Positions 33,819-47,207 are shown, numbered from the stretch's first letter. The stretch: 64,000 bases of DNA from Stromatinia cepivora (GCA_014898415.1 RCTD01000012.1:558001-622000); one strand, 5' to 3'. Numbers and translations: made by a program. Notes: generated by a model from the sequence alone, not told the origin.

Positions 33819-34513
33819 ACTTCACTCTAAACTACTACCGCGTGATGAGTTTTTGACGGCCTTTTTTTCAAAAGGGGGTTTTGGAAATACTTGACAATTC
33901 GTTAGTCTTGAAAGACTATTTTAGAAATCACTTGCACATAACTTTCTGAGATACTGGAGATAGGAGTCTTTTGAGCCTCAAATAAAAATTCCTCGAGCGT
34001 GGCATGGATGATGTCGTCCGCATGAAAGTATTGTATTAAAATCCTTCTATGAAAGAAGTCCCGATGTTTTCCCGTGATTATTCAGCCAACATTTCAACCA
34101 ATCAGAAAATTCTAGACATGATTAAACTGTGACTGGACTCGAAAAATGACTAAAAAAATTCTTTGATAGAGAAAGAGAAAAGTTATTATATTTTGAATGC
34201 CCTAGATTAGACCTAATGCCATGAATACAAAATTTTCAAATTTAAGGCTATTGTCAAGAGCCAGAGGCGGTATCATGAGTTCTAACGAACTTGCTTGATC
34301 ACATTTAAAGTAGTAGTTAATAAGGCTAGACAACTGCACTTTCAAACATTGATGGAGACTGTTCAAGAATATTTTTTTTTAAAGTCCATTCGCTCGTTAT
34401 ATGCATACAATCTCGTATCTATCGCCCAACAAAACTTTGTTACAAGCTAAAGCAAGAAATGCTGACCGCCATACCGCTACTCTCAGAATAACCTCCTATT
34501 ATGCATACTTCAT
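33819..34513. other. Intergenic: dioxygenase promoter and vma1 3' flank
   Basis: No gene. Contains a T-run at 34371-34379 and AT-rich sequence fitting a vma1 polyadenylation region. Confidence 0.5.
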
Positions 34514-36657
34514 TTACTCGTCGGTGACTGAAGCGAATTTGTCGGTCATAGCTTGAACAAGATCCTCGTACTATAAAAATGTTAGATAAGTATACGGTTA
34601 TGTGAGTAAAAAGAGATAAACATACCTTCTTCGTGATCTTGTCCTCGCCTTCACTTGGAACCTCAAACTTCATGCTTCTCAATTGGGATTGAAGTTCTCC
34701 AGTAGCTTCACGTACTTTGACCCAAGTTTGTCCTTGTGCGATAGCCTTTTGTGCCTCATCGTGGAAACCCATCATTGCCTTCATCATCCATTCCGTCTTC
34801 CAGATAGGGCAGAATTGGTCGTAATCACTATAACCATTTTGTTGTAAGAAATCTTCCTTGATCAATGCAGCTACATCCAAAGTAATTTTATCAGGGTCGG
34901 ACAATGCTGACTTTCCGACCAATTGTACGACTTGATCCAATTCTTCAGAGTCAGACAAAAGTTGCTTGATACGGTCTCGAAGTCTGGGGAATTCAGGGAA
35001 GTCTTTCTCGTAGTATTTGTCGAGAACATTGGTATATTTACTGTAACTGACTGAAGTGTTGATGGAAGGGAAATGTTTACGTTGAGCAAGTTTCTTGTCG
35101 AGACCCCAGAAAACTTGCACAATACCCAAAGTACTACTGGTGACAGGATCGGAGAAATCTCCTCCTGGGGGACTGACGGCACCGACAATGCTGACACTAC
35201 CTTCACGATCAGGACCACCAAGAGCTTGAACTTTACCAGCACGTTCGTAGAAACTAGCAAGTTTGGCACCGAGGTAAGCGGGGAAACCTTGATCAGCAGG
35301 CATCTCTCCCAATCGACCAGAAATTTCACGAAGAGCCTCAGCCCAACGTGAAGTAGAATCAGCCATCATGGCAACATCCTTACCCTGATCTCTAAAGTAT
35401 TCAGCCACCGTAATTCCGGTATAAATAGAAGCTTCACGAGCGGCGACAGGCATATTGGAGGTATTAGCAATAAGTGTCGTACGCTTCATGATGGGCTCTT
35501 TACGTCCATCGATATCGATGGAAAGTTCTGGAAAATCCATCAATACTTCAGCCATCTCATTACCACGCTCTCCACTACACATGTTTTGTTAGCATAATGT
35601 CGCTGTAATTGATTAATATCAAATCCTTACCATCCAACATATACAATAATATCACTGTTCGAGAACTTAGACACAGATTGGCTGATAACAGTCTTACCAC
35701 ATCCGAAAGCACCTGGGATAGCAACAGTTCCTCCTTGGACACTAGGGAAAAGAGCATCCAATACACGTTGACCAACAATAAATGGCTTATCTGCTGCCAA
35801 TTTTTCGGTAGTTGGTCGTGGCACACGTACAGGCCAAGTGTGCATCATGCTATATTCGGTCTTCTTGCCGTCAAATTCAACCTCGAGGATCTTCTGGTCC
35901 ACCTTGTAGCTTCCCTTTTCAGCAATGCGAGTAATTGTACCTCTGGCTCTGGGTGGGAAAAGAATCTTGTGATCATCCAAGAGGGAGTTCTCGTAAACTG
36001 TACCCCAAATGTCTCCTCCAGTGATGTGGTCTCCAACTTTCATGATAGGCTTGAAATCCCAATCCTTTTCTCTGTTTAAAGCTGGCGCGGAGATACCTCG
36101 AGGGATGTAGATGCTGTTGGAATTGTCTGCGATAGCTTTAAGAGGTCTTTGAATACCATCGTAAATTGTTTCCATAAGACCTGGTCCCAATTCAACTGAT
36201 AAAGGCTTTCCGGTACGCACAACGGGGTCTCCAACGGTAACACCAGCTTTATACCCAACAGTCAGTTATAATTCTAACCCAGGGCCATATGTACTCCTAT
36301 ACCTGTCTCCTCGTATACTTGAATAGTCGCTCTATCCGCTTCGATTCGAATAACTTCACCGACAAGGTTATCGTGACCGACTCGAACCTATTCAGAAGTT
36401 AGGAACCACAATGCTGGCTATACGGGCAAAGCAAACTTACCAACTCGTACATAGCAACTCCAATCATATTCTCTGCCACGACGACAGGACTAAGAGGATC
36501 AGTTGAGTGGACGCATATTGATGAGCTCTTGCACAAACCCTGATACGGAGTAAATTGAACCTGTAGGATCGCGATTAGCATTTGTTGGTAGGGTATGAGA
36601 AATAGGCAAAGACAAACCATATTGTTCTTCTCCATCTGCGTCTCTTTGAGGGGCCAT
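34514..36657 (-). CDS. vma1: V-type proton ATPase catalytic subunit A
   Basis: Catalytic A subunit of the V1 sector, which hydrolyses ATP to acidify the vacuole. Seven exons on the minus strand: 36657-36618, 36560-36539, 36489-36441, 36387-36303, 36246-35631, 35574-34626 and 34570-34514; all phases agree and encode 605 residues. The 22-nt second exon is very small. Features: N-terminus [20 protein letters not shown], Walker [27 protein letters not shown], and [20 protein letters not shown]. The C-terminus is [18 protein letters not shown]. There is no intein; instead an intron (35630-35575) interrupts the Cys codon of CGERGNEM, the site of the yeast VMA1 intein. The start at 36657 is the family start; a longer frame at 36499-36879 is a shadow. 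Confidence 0.97.
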
Positions 36658-37170
36658 GTTGGCAATCTCTTTATTTAAAATCGGAACTGTGAATGTAATT
36701 GTTGTTGGAGGGGGTGATAAAGGTAGTTGTGGTAATGGTTCTTGATTAAGCTCAATTGGAGCTATTGACAAGGTATCAATATGTTGGATTTTGATGAGAT
36801 CTAAGAATGAGGGCCGAGCTTTCAAACGAGGACGAAGACCAAGTGACATAAAAGGCCTGGGATCAAAGATGGAGACCAACGAGATTTCATCAACCAGCTA
36901 CAGACTTTGTAAGATCTCAAGTCAAGTAGTGGAAAGATATGTATTGTATAGATAATTTGTAATTTCTAGTTTAAATCAACAACAAGTGGATATTGGTTGG
37001 TCAACGGAAGGAGCCTTGCAGGTTTGAGCTCTCACTGATTGATCTTTTGGAATATCAATTTGGTGTTCATTACTAATAATTTACTGGTGTTTACTGGTGT
37101 TTTTAGTGGCAAGAGCGGATAACGAGTTAGCTAAGCTTGAACGGAAGAAGGCGCAAGAATAAGTGTAAAC

Positions 37171-37334
37171 AGGTGCACTTATAATAATTCTAGCTCTGCC
37201 TATTAATACTCCGTTTAGTAAATGTATTCAATATTTCTTCTTAATAGTGGACGAGAGAAGGATAGGGAGTTATAGCTAAAGGAGGTAGACTTATTATAAT
37301 GCTAGAACTGTCTACTAATAACTTCATTTTAGTA
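37171..37334 (+). repeat. Two diverged copies of a ~50-bp direct repeat
   Basis: Copy 1 (37171-37220) and copy 2 (37283-37334) share AGGTRSACTTATWATAAT, TAG..CTG and TTTAGTA in order, 112 bp apart. Lies in the vma1 upstream region. Confidence 0.5.
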
Positions 37335-37363
37335 CACCGAGTACACTGAGGATGGGTCGATTT

Positions 37364-37390
37364 CTCTTCTTCTTCTTCTTCTTCTTCTTC
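37364..37390 (+). repeat. (CTT)n microsatellite
   Basis: About eight CTT units, read directly. Confidence 0.85.
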
Positions 37391-38551
37391 TAGAAGAATA
37401 CCTTACACAAGTACTAAAGTTTTAATTAATTTATATTTGTGACATCTATTCAATTCAATATCTCCTCTCCTCTTCTCTTCTCTTGGATCATAAGCCAAAA
37501 TAGCTCATTTGATGAGGTCACATTTTCGTCTACAGTACATAATTTTTTTTTCTTATTGTAAATCAAAACTTCCATTTATAGTTCAAAGTTCAAAGTGGGT
37601 TGATCTGTTCGATAAGATTGATAGTGATAGGGTGACCCCCAAGCTTAATGACCCGCCGTATTCTTACAACTTTATCATACACAACCCTTACCTACCTCAT
37701 GTGCTGGAAACCCCAACTCTTGTCCGACATCTTTCTATTACGACGTTACAATGAGATACATGGGAGAGCTTTATTGACTTTATAAATCCTCTATCTCTTT
37801 TGAAAATATCAGCATACGATTATTATAACGAATGAGTATGTGATTGATATTCTTTGTGAATTATTATTACAGCTCTCATAACATTCGAATTTACTCCACA
37901 ACTTTTGTCCTCTCTTTCACTGATTCTAATCATTCACTCTATCAGATCAGCAGCTGCTGCTTTGCTCGAGCTTCCTTTCGTCATCAGAGGCAAAGGCAAG
38001 TACTTAAGCACGACAACCCCGACTTTTAATACTCTCTTAACGTCTTACCTCCATTTCAATAACTTCCATCTTTGAGCTTCGATTACCAGAATTTTAAGAT
38101 TCTTGAGGCCCCTCTCTTGAATCTATATTTAAGAAGCGGCACTCCCGCAGATTTCGTCCTGGCAGACGACAACCCCCATATACCACTATCCTTATCCACT
38201 CCCGACGACCCATCCACCCCGACTTCCCCTCAAAGATCAACCAGCACTGCCTTCTCAGCCCATTCCCCTCTACCGTCATACCGATACGCAACCGAACAAG
38301 TCAATCCTCTTCCTACATTCAACAGATATAACATAGAAACCACAACAAGAGTAGGTACCAGAACCCGCAGCACACCGCAAGCTGAGCTCCGGCCGATTCG
38401 TACTCCAGAGCAAGTTCTCGGTCGTAGACATCGAGATCATACTATAGACCGAGGGGAACAATCAAATACTCTTCCGAGTCCTGGAGACTCTTCAAATCTT
38501 TCGAATCCAGAAAACGAACATCGTCGTAAACGAAAACGACAAAGTGCTAGT

Positions 38552-40641
38552 ATGAGATTTGACGGAGAGAGTAGTAACTCGAACGGTCACTCGAGGCCAT
38601 TGTCAAATGGAGCCGGGGCTTCCCCTCTGCACAAGGCAGCTCTCTCAAACTCTACCAACGGTGCACACTCTCCCTCGGTAGCCATGAATGGATCATGTAC
38701 AAATGGTCATTCAGACACAGGTATCAAGCCGACATCTACGTATTTTGGACATGATAGGGAGGAAGTCACGAGGATCTTGATTCAAGCATTGTCGGACTTG
38801 GGTTACAACGGTGCTGCTGGAACATTAAGTCAGGAAAGTGGTTATGATCTAGAAAGTCCAACAGTAGCAGCCTTCCGAAATGCAGTCCTACAGGGTGAGT
38901 GGGCCGAAGCTGAAGAACTCCTTTTTGGAGGATCTACAGAGGAAGGCGGAGTCGGCATTCATGTGAATGGCTTGGTTCTCCGAGATGGCGTGGATAAGAA
39001 CTTCATGCGGTTCTGGATACGCCAACAGAAATTCTTGGAACTACTTGAGCAAAAAGACATGGGCAGAGCGATAAATGTGCTGCGATCTGAGCTCACACCA
39101 TTGGATCAGGACACCCCCAAATTGCATTTTCTGTCAAGGTAAGTCCTGTCGATATGCCCCCGCGAGCACTATCTGGGTGGGGACTAATCACTTGTGTCAG
39201 CTTACTGATGTGTACACCCGAAGACCTCAAGACCAAGGCTAATTGGGATGGGGCCACTGGAGGGTCAAGACAGCAACTTCTTTCGCAATTATCCAGTAAG
39301 TTTCACGTTGATGCTGTTGGTTGGCATCTTATATTGATTTTCTCCTAGGATGCATATCACCGTCAGCCATGTTGCCCGAGCATCGTTTGGTCACCCTCTT
39401 TAACCAAGTTAAGCAACATCAAATATCTAGCTGTATTTACCATAACACATACACTTCTCCTTCGCTGTATCAAGATCATACGTGCGACCGAAGTAACTTC
39501 CCATTGCGGCCGGTTTTGGAAGTTGATAAACATTCTGGTGAGATATGGGATACCAAGTTCTCACACGATGGTACTCTATTGGCGAGCTGTGGGAGCGATG
39601 GGGTTACTGTGATCTATAACGCCCCCGACTTTGATGTTCATGTTGTCCTTTCTGAACATGAGGCGGGAGTTTGTTCTTTTGCTTGGAGTCTTGATGATAC
39701 AAGGATGGTCACGTGCGGTCGTGATAATCGTGCGTGTTTATGGAACACTGCAGTAAGTTCGAATTTCATATTAGAACCCGTCCATTAGAAGCCTTCTTGC
39801 TGACTATTTAGACTGGTGAATTATTGAACAAACTCCCCCGTTTCAGTGAGCCTGTGACCTGCTGTGTATGGGCACCAGATGGACAGTCCTTTGTCATAGG
39901 CAGCTTGGGCAATACCAAAAACTTATGCCAGTGGAATCTCAATGGTGATCTTGTATACGATTGGGGTCGAGAACATCGTATTCGAGACATAGCAATCACA
40001 CCGGACGGAAACAAATTGGTGGCTATCGAACACATGACCCACCTTTATGTTTATAATTTCGTAACTCGCGAGCTTGAATATGAGCTGGACCTCAAAGTCC
40101 AGCTATGCTCAATCAGCATTAGCCACAATTCAAGGCACCTACTGGTCCATTGTTGCACTGGAGAGACACGCATGCTCGACATAGAAACAGGCGAAACGGT
40201 ACGATCCTTCGTATCAGGGGACAAAGGGGGTGAATTCATCATCAGAAGCTCTTTCGGCGGTGCCAATGAGAGTTTTGTTGTTAGCGGAAGCGAAGGTATG
40301 TTTCATACGTCGGATGGCCTATCAGCATTACTAATATTTTCACTTATAGAGGGGAACGTTATAATATATCACAGGGAGAACGGTACAGTGGTAGAAAAAC
40401 TAGAAGGACATAAGAAAGGCTGCTGCAATGCAATTTCTTGGAATCCGACGAATCCAGCTATGTTCGCTTCAGCCGGTGATGACGGCAAAATCCGAATGTA
40501 AATATCATCTCTTTGGTCATTCTGTGGACTAGAACTAATAAGCACACTAGATGGTCGAGTGAAAATACTCCAGGAAGATCCTTAAAGTCGAGGGCATCCA
40601 ATGGTTCGAATGGTTCGCAGCGTGGATCTAACGGCTGGTGA
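38552..40641 (+). CDS. gid7: Gid7/WDR26-like WD40 subunit of the GID (CTLH) ubiquitin ligase
   Basis: Scaffold/supramolecular subunit of the GID E3 ligase that degrades gluconeogenic enzymes. Exons 38552-39138, 39201-39295, 39349-39752, 39812-40295, 40350-40497 and 40551-40641 join in phase to 602 residues. Order of domains: disordered N-terminus, LisH at ~70-102 (EEVTRILIQALSDLGYNGAA), CTLH at ~106-180 (RFWIRQQKFLELLEQKDM), then WD40 blades such as GEIWDTKFSHDGTLLASCGS, DNRACLWNTA and FASAGDDGKIRIWS. First in-frame ATG is 38552, but the frame is open back to 38072 with coding-like disordered sequence, so an upstream exon is likely. One possibility is a 3-nt-plus-one exon at 37832-37835 (ATGA, GTATGT donor) joined at the CAG ending 38150; this is a guess that fits the phase. 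Confidence 0.92.
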
Positions 40642-41078
40642 TTGGAAATTCACGCCAGTACCAAGAATTCATAAACGCTTCCATCAGAAGTGATATCACA
40701 ATTTTCATTGTTTTGCATCAACACATCGTTATTCACATTACACACACATTTGGTGCGGCGAATCGGGAGAATTGGGTCGTGTGCAGAAGTGGTTGCATAT
40801 GGAAGGCATTCTATGGTGTTCAGGGACAAACTTTTATGGTAGCGGCTTGGGGTCTTAGTGCGCGTCGCGAATTGTTTTCAACTATTTAGACCCTTCACGC
40901 AAGGCTACTCTTACATGGATAGATTCATTGCGAGTAAGTGGGGCAGTTGAAAGGGGTATGATTGGATGGTAAGGCAAATGCAAGGCAATGCAAGCATGGT
41001 AGATAATTAATACATGCCAATGAAACAGTATCATTTGTATATCAAAATATCCACATTTGATAATTGTCCACATTAGCT
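40642..41078. other. Convergent 3' flanks of gid7 and rbk1
   Basis: No gene. The 83-codon frame at 40638-40889 has no recognisable content. Confidence 0.5.
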
Positions 41079-42413
41079 TTACAAGATCGATCTCTCCACT
41101 TCATCAGCCCAAGGAATAGCACCCTGAGCCCCCTCTTTCTCCACAGTTCGCGCAGCCGCCTTACATGCTTTCGCCACAGCAGCTAGAATGACATCTGCAT
41201 CAGCGTCCCCATTCCGCACTAACTCAACAGCATAAGCTCCTACAAATGTGTCACCAGCAGCTGTCGTATCAACTACCTTTACATTTTTCTCCGCAGGAAT
41301 ATGTTCGTATATATTCCCAGTAGCGAATATAGCGCCTTTGGCGCCGAGTGTTATAATTACGATTTTGCAGCCGAGGGTTAAAAATTCGGAAGTAACAATG
41401 CGCCAATCGAAGGTAGGGGAGGTGACGGAGGAGATGGGACGGGAGGTTAGGATGGCGGCTTCGGTTTCGTTGAGGATCAGGTGGGTTATGGAGGGGTAGG
41501 CTGAGGGGGGTAGTTTTTGGGCAGGCGCTGGGTTGAGGAGCACGGGGATGTGGTTGGTGGAGGCGACGGAGAGGATTTGGAGGATGGTGGAGAGGGGGAT
41601 CTCGAGTTGGAGGATGAGGAGGGTGGGGAGGGGGCTGCCGAGGGAGGAGACGTGGGTGAAGGCTTCGGGTTTTAGGGACTAGGGTACGATTGGAGTTAGT
41701 GACTAGTTACCGGAACGGTGATGGACATGATGAAGATATGGAAGATGAAAGATGGTTGTACTCACGTGGTTGGCGCCGGGGGAGAGGAGGATGCGGTTTT
41801 CGCCGCTGTCGGATTCTACGAGGATTACTGCTACGCCTGTGGATTGATTTGGGATGGTTTGGATGGAGGTTGTGTCGATGAGGGAGGAATTGAGAGAGGA
41901 GATGAGGGATGGACCGAATCTAGGGAGGTTTTAGTTTATGTTGTTTTGATGAGTGAGATGTTGGAGTGGAATCAATGTTTCATGTTTTGCATATCAAAAA
42001 TATATGATTGTCTGAATGGTGAAACACACTTGTATTGCAAAATACCCAGAGGTGAGAACCATATCACAAGTCCTTGACTTGAAAGACATGGAAACATACT
42101 TTGGAGAACAGAAACCACTTGTAGATATTTGAATTAAGGAATCGTACTAGGATTTTTGAAAGATATATACATACTCATCGTCACCAACAGCACCTATCAT
42201 TTTGACCAGAACATCGCCATCGTAAGATGGAGCGGAAGCGGGATTAGGTCTTGAGAGGCGAGCGCATGCTACAGCTTGATTGGCACCTTTTCCGCCAGGA
42301 CCAGTGCTAAAAGATGTAGCGGTTAAGGTTTCGCCGCCAGCAGGAACGCGGGGCGTAAGCGTTACGAGATCGATATTCAGGGATCCGATTACAGTTATGG
42401 TTTTGGGTGACAT
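41079..42413 (-). CDS. rbk1: Ribokinase
   Basis: PfkB-family sugar kinase that phosphorylates D-ribose to ribose 5-phosphate. Exons on the minus strand: 42413-42175, 41919-41766 and 41678-41079, phase-consistent, 330 residues. PfkB signature 1 is GPGGKGANQA at about 38-47; signature 2 is DTTAAGDTFVGAY, with catalytic Asp274. The N-terminus TVIGSLNIDLVTLTPRVPAG is the usual substrate-lid strand. An in-frame ATG at 42479 would add 22 residues; I chose 42413 because MSPKTITVIGS matches the family start. The first intron (~255 nt) is long for this window. The third exon is notably GC-rich. Confidence 0.93.
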
Positions 42414-43138
42414 GATTGGGCTGGGTTGAGAGGTGGAAGTTCTCCGCGTATTCGAAGTATTGGAAAGGGGGTTGGGCACGTGCTTGCTCTTCGATATTTA
42501 GGTGCCTAATGGTCTGGCGAATATGCGTCGTAATACTGATGACGAAGCTTTTAAGATCTTGTTGGTTGTGTAGGTAGGTATGTAGCATTAGATTCACTGA
42601 CATGTATCTAAACTTTCAGAAACCAATAGATGAGTATATGTTTTTGTATGAGTATATATGAGCTGTTCTTGACTCCTTGGGTATCAATCAACCCCGCCCG
42701 GCCCCCACTGAATTGGAGATTTCTCGTCCATATGACGCTTCAGTATATCTCAATATATCTTGTGATTCAATAGATTTTTTTGGACAATTGGAACTCACTC
42801 ACCGTGATTTATGATTGAAACTTCTACCCTTAAGATCCAAGCCCAACGCTTTCCTGCATCAACTACCTAGTAGTAGGTTCTGTTCTCCATCTTGTTAGTG
42901 TGGCTAAGATCCGCGCACGGACCGTCTTTACTAGCCTCACCTCGCGGAAGTTGGCCTCGCACGCCTAGTTTGTCTTAAACTACAGAATATCAACAAGGAG
43001 TCGCATTTTAAAACCAGAGACTTCTCCAACTTCCACTTTCCTAAAAAGAGAATACCAACAAGAGACAAGCTTGCCAAAAGATATCACTGCATCTTCAAAC
43101 TATCCATCTCCTTTCAAAATCAACACGCATCCGCAATC
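42414..43138. other. Divergent intergenic region rbk1 / vps1
   Basis: No gene; the shared upstream region of two divergent genes. No motif stands out. Confidence 0.5.
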
Positions 43139-45491
43139 ATGGCCGCACAAGGCGGTATCTCTGACCCCAGTCTCATAACGTTAGGACCTCCTTAAACTGT
43201 ATTCATTTGCGCCGTATAGCTAACAGATCTTGCAGACTGGTGAACAAGCTTCAAGATGTATTCACGACTGTCGGTGTACAAAACCCCATAGATCTTCCTC
43301 AAATTGCAGTGGTAGGGAGTCAGTCGAGTGGAAAGAGTTCGGTTCTAGAAAACATAGTTGGTAGAGACTTGTGAGTCTGCCACATACGTGCATGCCTTGT
43401 CATACATATGCTAATACTATGATGGTGCGCAGTTTACCTCGAGGAACCGGTATTGTTACCAGGAGACCGCTCATCCTACAACTTATCAACCGTGCGCCTA
43501 CCGCGAAGACAAACGGGGTAAAGGATACGGAGGAACTGGGCACGGCAGGTGATAAAGAAGCCAATGTTGATGAATGGGGCGAGTTTCTTCATATTCCCGG
43601 GCAAAAGTTCTATGACTTTAATCAGATTAGAGATGAGATTGTGAAGGAAACAGAGGCGAAGACTGGTCGAAATGCGGGAATCTCTCCAGCTCCCATCAAC
43701 CTCCGCATATACTCTCCTAATGTTCTTACTCTTACCCTCGTCGATTTACCCGGGTTGACCAAGGTTCCAGTCGGGGATCAACCAAGGGATATTGAAAGAC
43801 AAATTAAAGAGATGGTCCTGAAGCAAATTAGCAAGCCAAATGCTATTATTCTTGCTGTTACAGGTGCTAATACCGATTTGGCTAACTCTGATGGATTGAA
43901 GCTTGCGCGAGAGGTCGATCCAGAAGGTCAAAGAACTATTGGTGTTTTGACTAAGGTCGATTTGATGGACGATGGAACTGATGTTGTGGACATTTTGGCT
44001 GGAAGAATTATTCCCCTGAGATTAGGTTACGTTCCAGTGGTCAACAGAGGTCAAAGGGATATCGACAATAAGAAGCAGATTAGTGCGGCACTGGAAAACG
44101 AGAAGAACTTCTTCGAGAATCACCGAGCATACAAGAATAAGAGCACATATTGCGGAACACCCTATTTGGCCAGAAAATTGAACCTCATCTTGATGATGCA
44201 CATCAAGCAAACCCTCCCAGATATCAAGGCTCGCATTTCCGCTTCATTACAAAAGTACACTGCGGAGTTGGCAGGTCTTGGAGATTCGATGCTTGGAAAT
44301 AGTGCGAATATTGTGCTCAATATCATTACGGAATTTACAAATGAATGGCGGACGGTCCTAGAGGGTAATAACCAAGAGCTTTCCAGTATCGAACTTTCAG
44401 GAGGTGCTAGAATCAGCTTCGTCTTCCACGAACTTTACTCGAATGGTGTTAAAGCTGTGGATCCATTTGATCAAGTCAAGGATATTGACATCAGAACTAT
44501 TCTGTATAACTCCTCGGGTTCTTCGCCTGCGCTATTTGTTGGTACCACTGCTTTCGAACTCATTGTTAAGCAACAAATTAAGCGTCTGGAAGAACCAAGT
44601 TTGAAGTGTGCTTCCTTGGTATACGACGAATTGGTCAGAATTCTTACTCAACTTCTTGCCAAGCCATTATTCCGCAGGTATCCTCAATTGAAGGAGAAGT
44701 TCCATGCCGTCGTTATTGCATTCTTTAAGAAGGCCATGGACCCTGCCAATAAGCTCGTAAGGGATTTAGTGGCCATGGAGGCCTGCTATATCAATACTGG
44801 TCACCCTGATTTCCTCAACGGCCACAGAGTAAGTTTGACGACCACTGATTAATAATCTCTCCTAATTTACTTTACAGGCTATGGCTATTGTTAGTGAAAG
44901 ACACAACGCATCTAAGCCTGTTCAAGTCGATCCTAAGTCTGGAAAGCCGATCCCATCAACACCTGCACGTACCGCAAGTCCAACACTTGATGGAATGAAT
45001 GATCAAAATGGAGGTTTCTTTGGAAGTTTCTTTGCTTCTAAAAACAAGAAGAAGATGGCTGCCATGGAAGCCCCACCAGCGATCCTCAAGGCCTCTGGAA
45101 CTTTGTCAGAGAGAGAAGGAACAGAAGTTGAGATTATTAGTAGGTCAAACCTCAATACATCCTTGGATATCACTGCTAACTCTTTTAGAACTTCTCATCA
45201 ATTCATATTACAACATTGTAAAGCGAACTATGATTGATATGGTACCCAAAGCCATTATGCTTAATCTCGTCCAGTAAGAATCCCTGATCATTTTCCAAGT
45301 TACCTTAATTAATCAATGATAGATACACCAAGGATGAAATGCAACGAGAGCTTCTCGAAAATATGTACAGAACCGATACTCTCGATGATTTGCTCAAAGA
45401 AAGTGACTACACCGTTCGAAGAAGAAAGGAATGTCAACAAATGGTTGAATCACTTTCGAAGGCGAGCGAAATTGTTGCTCAAGTACAATAA
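43139..45491 (+). CDS. vps1: Dynamin-like GTPase Vps1
   Basis: Large GTPase acting in vacuolar sorting, endocytosis and peroxisome fission. Exons 43139-43179, 43236-43370, 43433-44828, 44878-45139, 45189-45273 and 45323-45491 give 695 residues in phase. P-loop GSQSSGKS at 41-48, switch I region [12 protein letters not shown]3 DLPGLTKV and G4 LTKVDLMD follow in order. The middle and stalk domain include [20 protein letters not shown], and the C-terminal GED reads [20 protein letters not shown] to [14 protein letters not shown]. The start [20 protein letters not shown] and the absence of the Dnm1 insert-B sequence favour Vps1 over mitochondrial Dnm1. The first 41-nt exon is not visible as a long frame. 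Confidence 0.96.
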
Positions 45492-46690
45492 AGCTACTGT
45501 CCGAAGATTAAACGCAGCGACCCTTCCCCGGTCAAGAAAGTCGGAGGCGGGGAAGCAACGGAGGAACGTTTATAGATACTCACCGCAAGTGTTGTGTTGG
45601 GCCATTTACCTTAGACTCCTTTTTTCGATTTCACAACGACATACGATACCTTTTCTTTAGCCTGAAGCATAATGATGTGTGAAATACACGAACGCGGCGA
45701 TGGACATGAATGGGAAAGATGTTACCGACATTACACCGATTGGAGAATTTTGGGTTTGGAAGCATAAGGCGAATGAATGAATGGCAAGCTTGATTCTGTT
45801 GTTGTTTACAGCGAAAGGTTGTAACTCTTTTAATTTTTCTTTAATTTTTTTCCGCCTGGTTTTATTGGTGTCTACTGGCTAGCTTTCGAGACATACCTGG
45901 TATCTAGATAGTTTGCTCCCATTTGCCCCAAGAAAGAGAGAAATTGATTCCTACCCAATCAATGGTTTTGGATCGGATAATGGATCGGATCGGATCATTA
46001 CACTGCAGGATCATTACATTTCATGACGTGCTCGCGCTACCGTACCGGCGGATTCATGCACAATCGTAAGATTTGCTCGTATCGAGTGCGAGTGCGAGGG
46101 TTTCATCTATCTACTTCCCTTCCGTGAGACATTTGCTGCTGCGTATCTGCCCATCTCCACGGCACGTTGCACCCTGGTATGTATATGTCTAGAAGCTTTC
46201 TCTCCTCACTCCATCATCACACAAATATATACCCAATACCTACCTACCTAAAGCATGCACACCCACCAAACCACCAGCACGGTACTCGTCCACCCAGCCC
46301 ATCCATCACTCATCACATTCATCACAACCATTTCTATGCCCAGGACCCGGACATGAAGTCCGAAGTCCGATCACTAGGTAACATACTCCTCTATCTCCTT
46401 ATGAACTACCTACCCTACAAATGCTCTCCACCATTCCCATCCCCCCTTCCCTCCCCTCCCCACCCAAAACATACCAAACCAGCAATCCCATTCCTCCCGG
46501 CCCCATTAAAATTCCCCATTAAAAGACGTAATCTCAAGATCTATCTTGTGTACGATCTATATATTCTCCCGATAAAGCGGGTGGAACGGTGATCTATCTT
46601 CAAATTGGTCTTGGCTCTTTGGTGCATCCCCACCTCCACATTTGCTCTCACAGAGAAAATAAATCGATACAAAATCTAGGGAAAAGGTAA

Positions 46691-46724
46691 GACAAGGCAA
46701 GACAAGGCAAGACAAGGCGAGGCA
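46691..46724 (+). repeat. 10-bp tandem repeat (GACAAGGCAA)n
   Basis: Three full units plus a degenerate fourth. Confidence 0.85.
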
Positions 46725-47207
46725 AAGAACGTTTTTGCGAAAAGCGGGCTAGGTTACTTGCAGTCAAATATAAAGGTGTTGGTAGGTTGGTATTATCTGT
46801 TTGTAGATTGGATAGCTACTAGGTATGCAGACATACCAGACACACCTCAGCGAGCACTGAGTGAGTGAGTACTATGTATCCATGCAATGCGAAGTGATGA
46901 TTTACTGACTTACTTACTTTCCTATTCCGATATCGGTTTCTTTTCTTCTTTCCTTGTTTCCGCGGTGCGGTAATGTTCGACACGATGAGATTGGCGAAAT
47001 GTGATTTGTCGTATTTCGCAAGTTTGCTTCTGAAAGTCTGAGAGAAATTTCTCTGGTTCCCGCTTCCGGGATAATGGAATGATGGAATGATGGAATTTTT
47101 TTATTTTTTTTTGATTCGATGTGTTGTTTTTGCAGGTTAGCTTTCGGTGAATATGTTTATGTATGTATTCCCGCGATTTGGGAGGCTTCGTTCAACGCGT
47201 ATCCGCC

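Larger units (their letters stand above)
36658..38551. other. Divergent intergenic region vma1 / gid7
   Basis: Shared upstream region of the two genes. Contains a diverged 50-bp direct repeat (37171-37220 and 37283-37334), a (CTT)n run at about 37364-37390, and from 38072 an open frame in phase with gid7 that lacks an ATG (see gid7). Confidence 0.5.

Noticed and set aside
35575..35630. Intein in vma1
   Set aside because: The gap at the intein site is a 56-nt spliceosomal intron with GTAAGG and TAG signals, far too short for an intein.
46167..46592. 141-codon frame
   Set aside because: Pro/His/Ser low-complexity sequence between microsatellites; no splice or family support.
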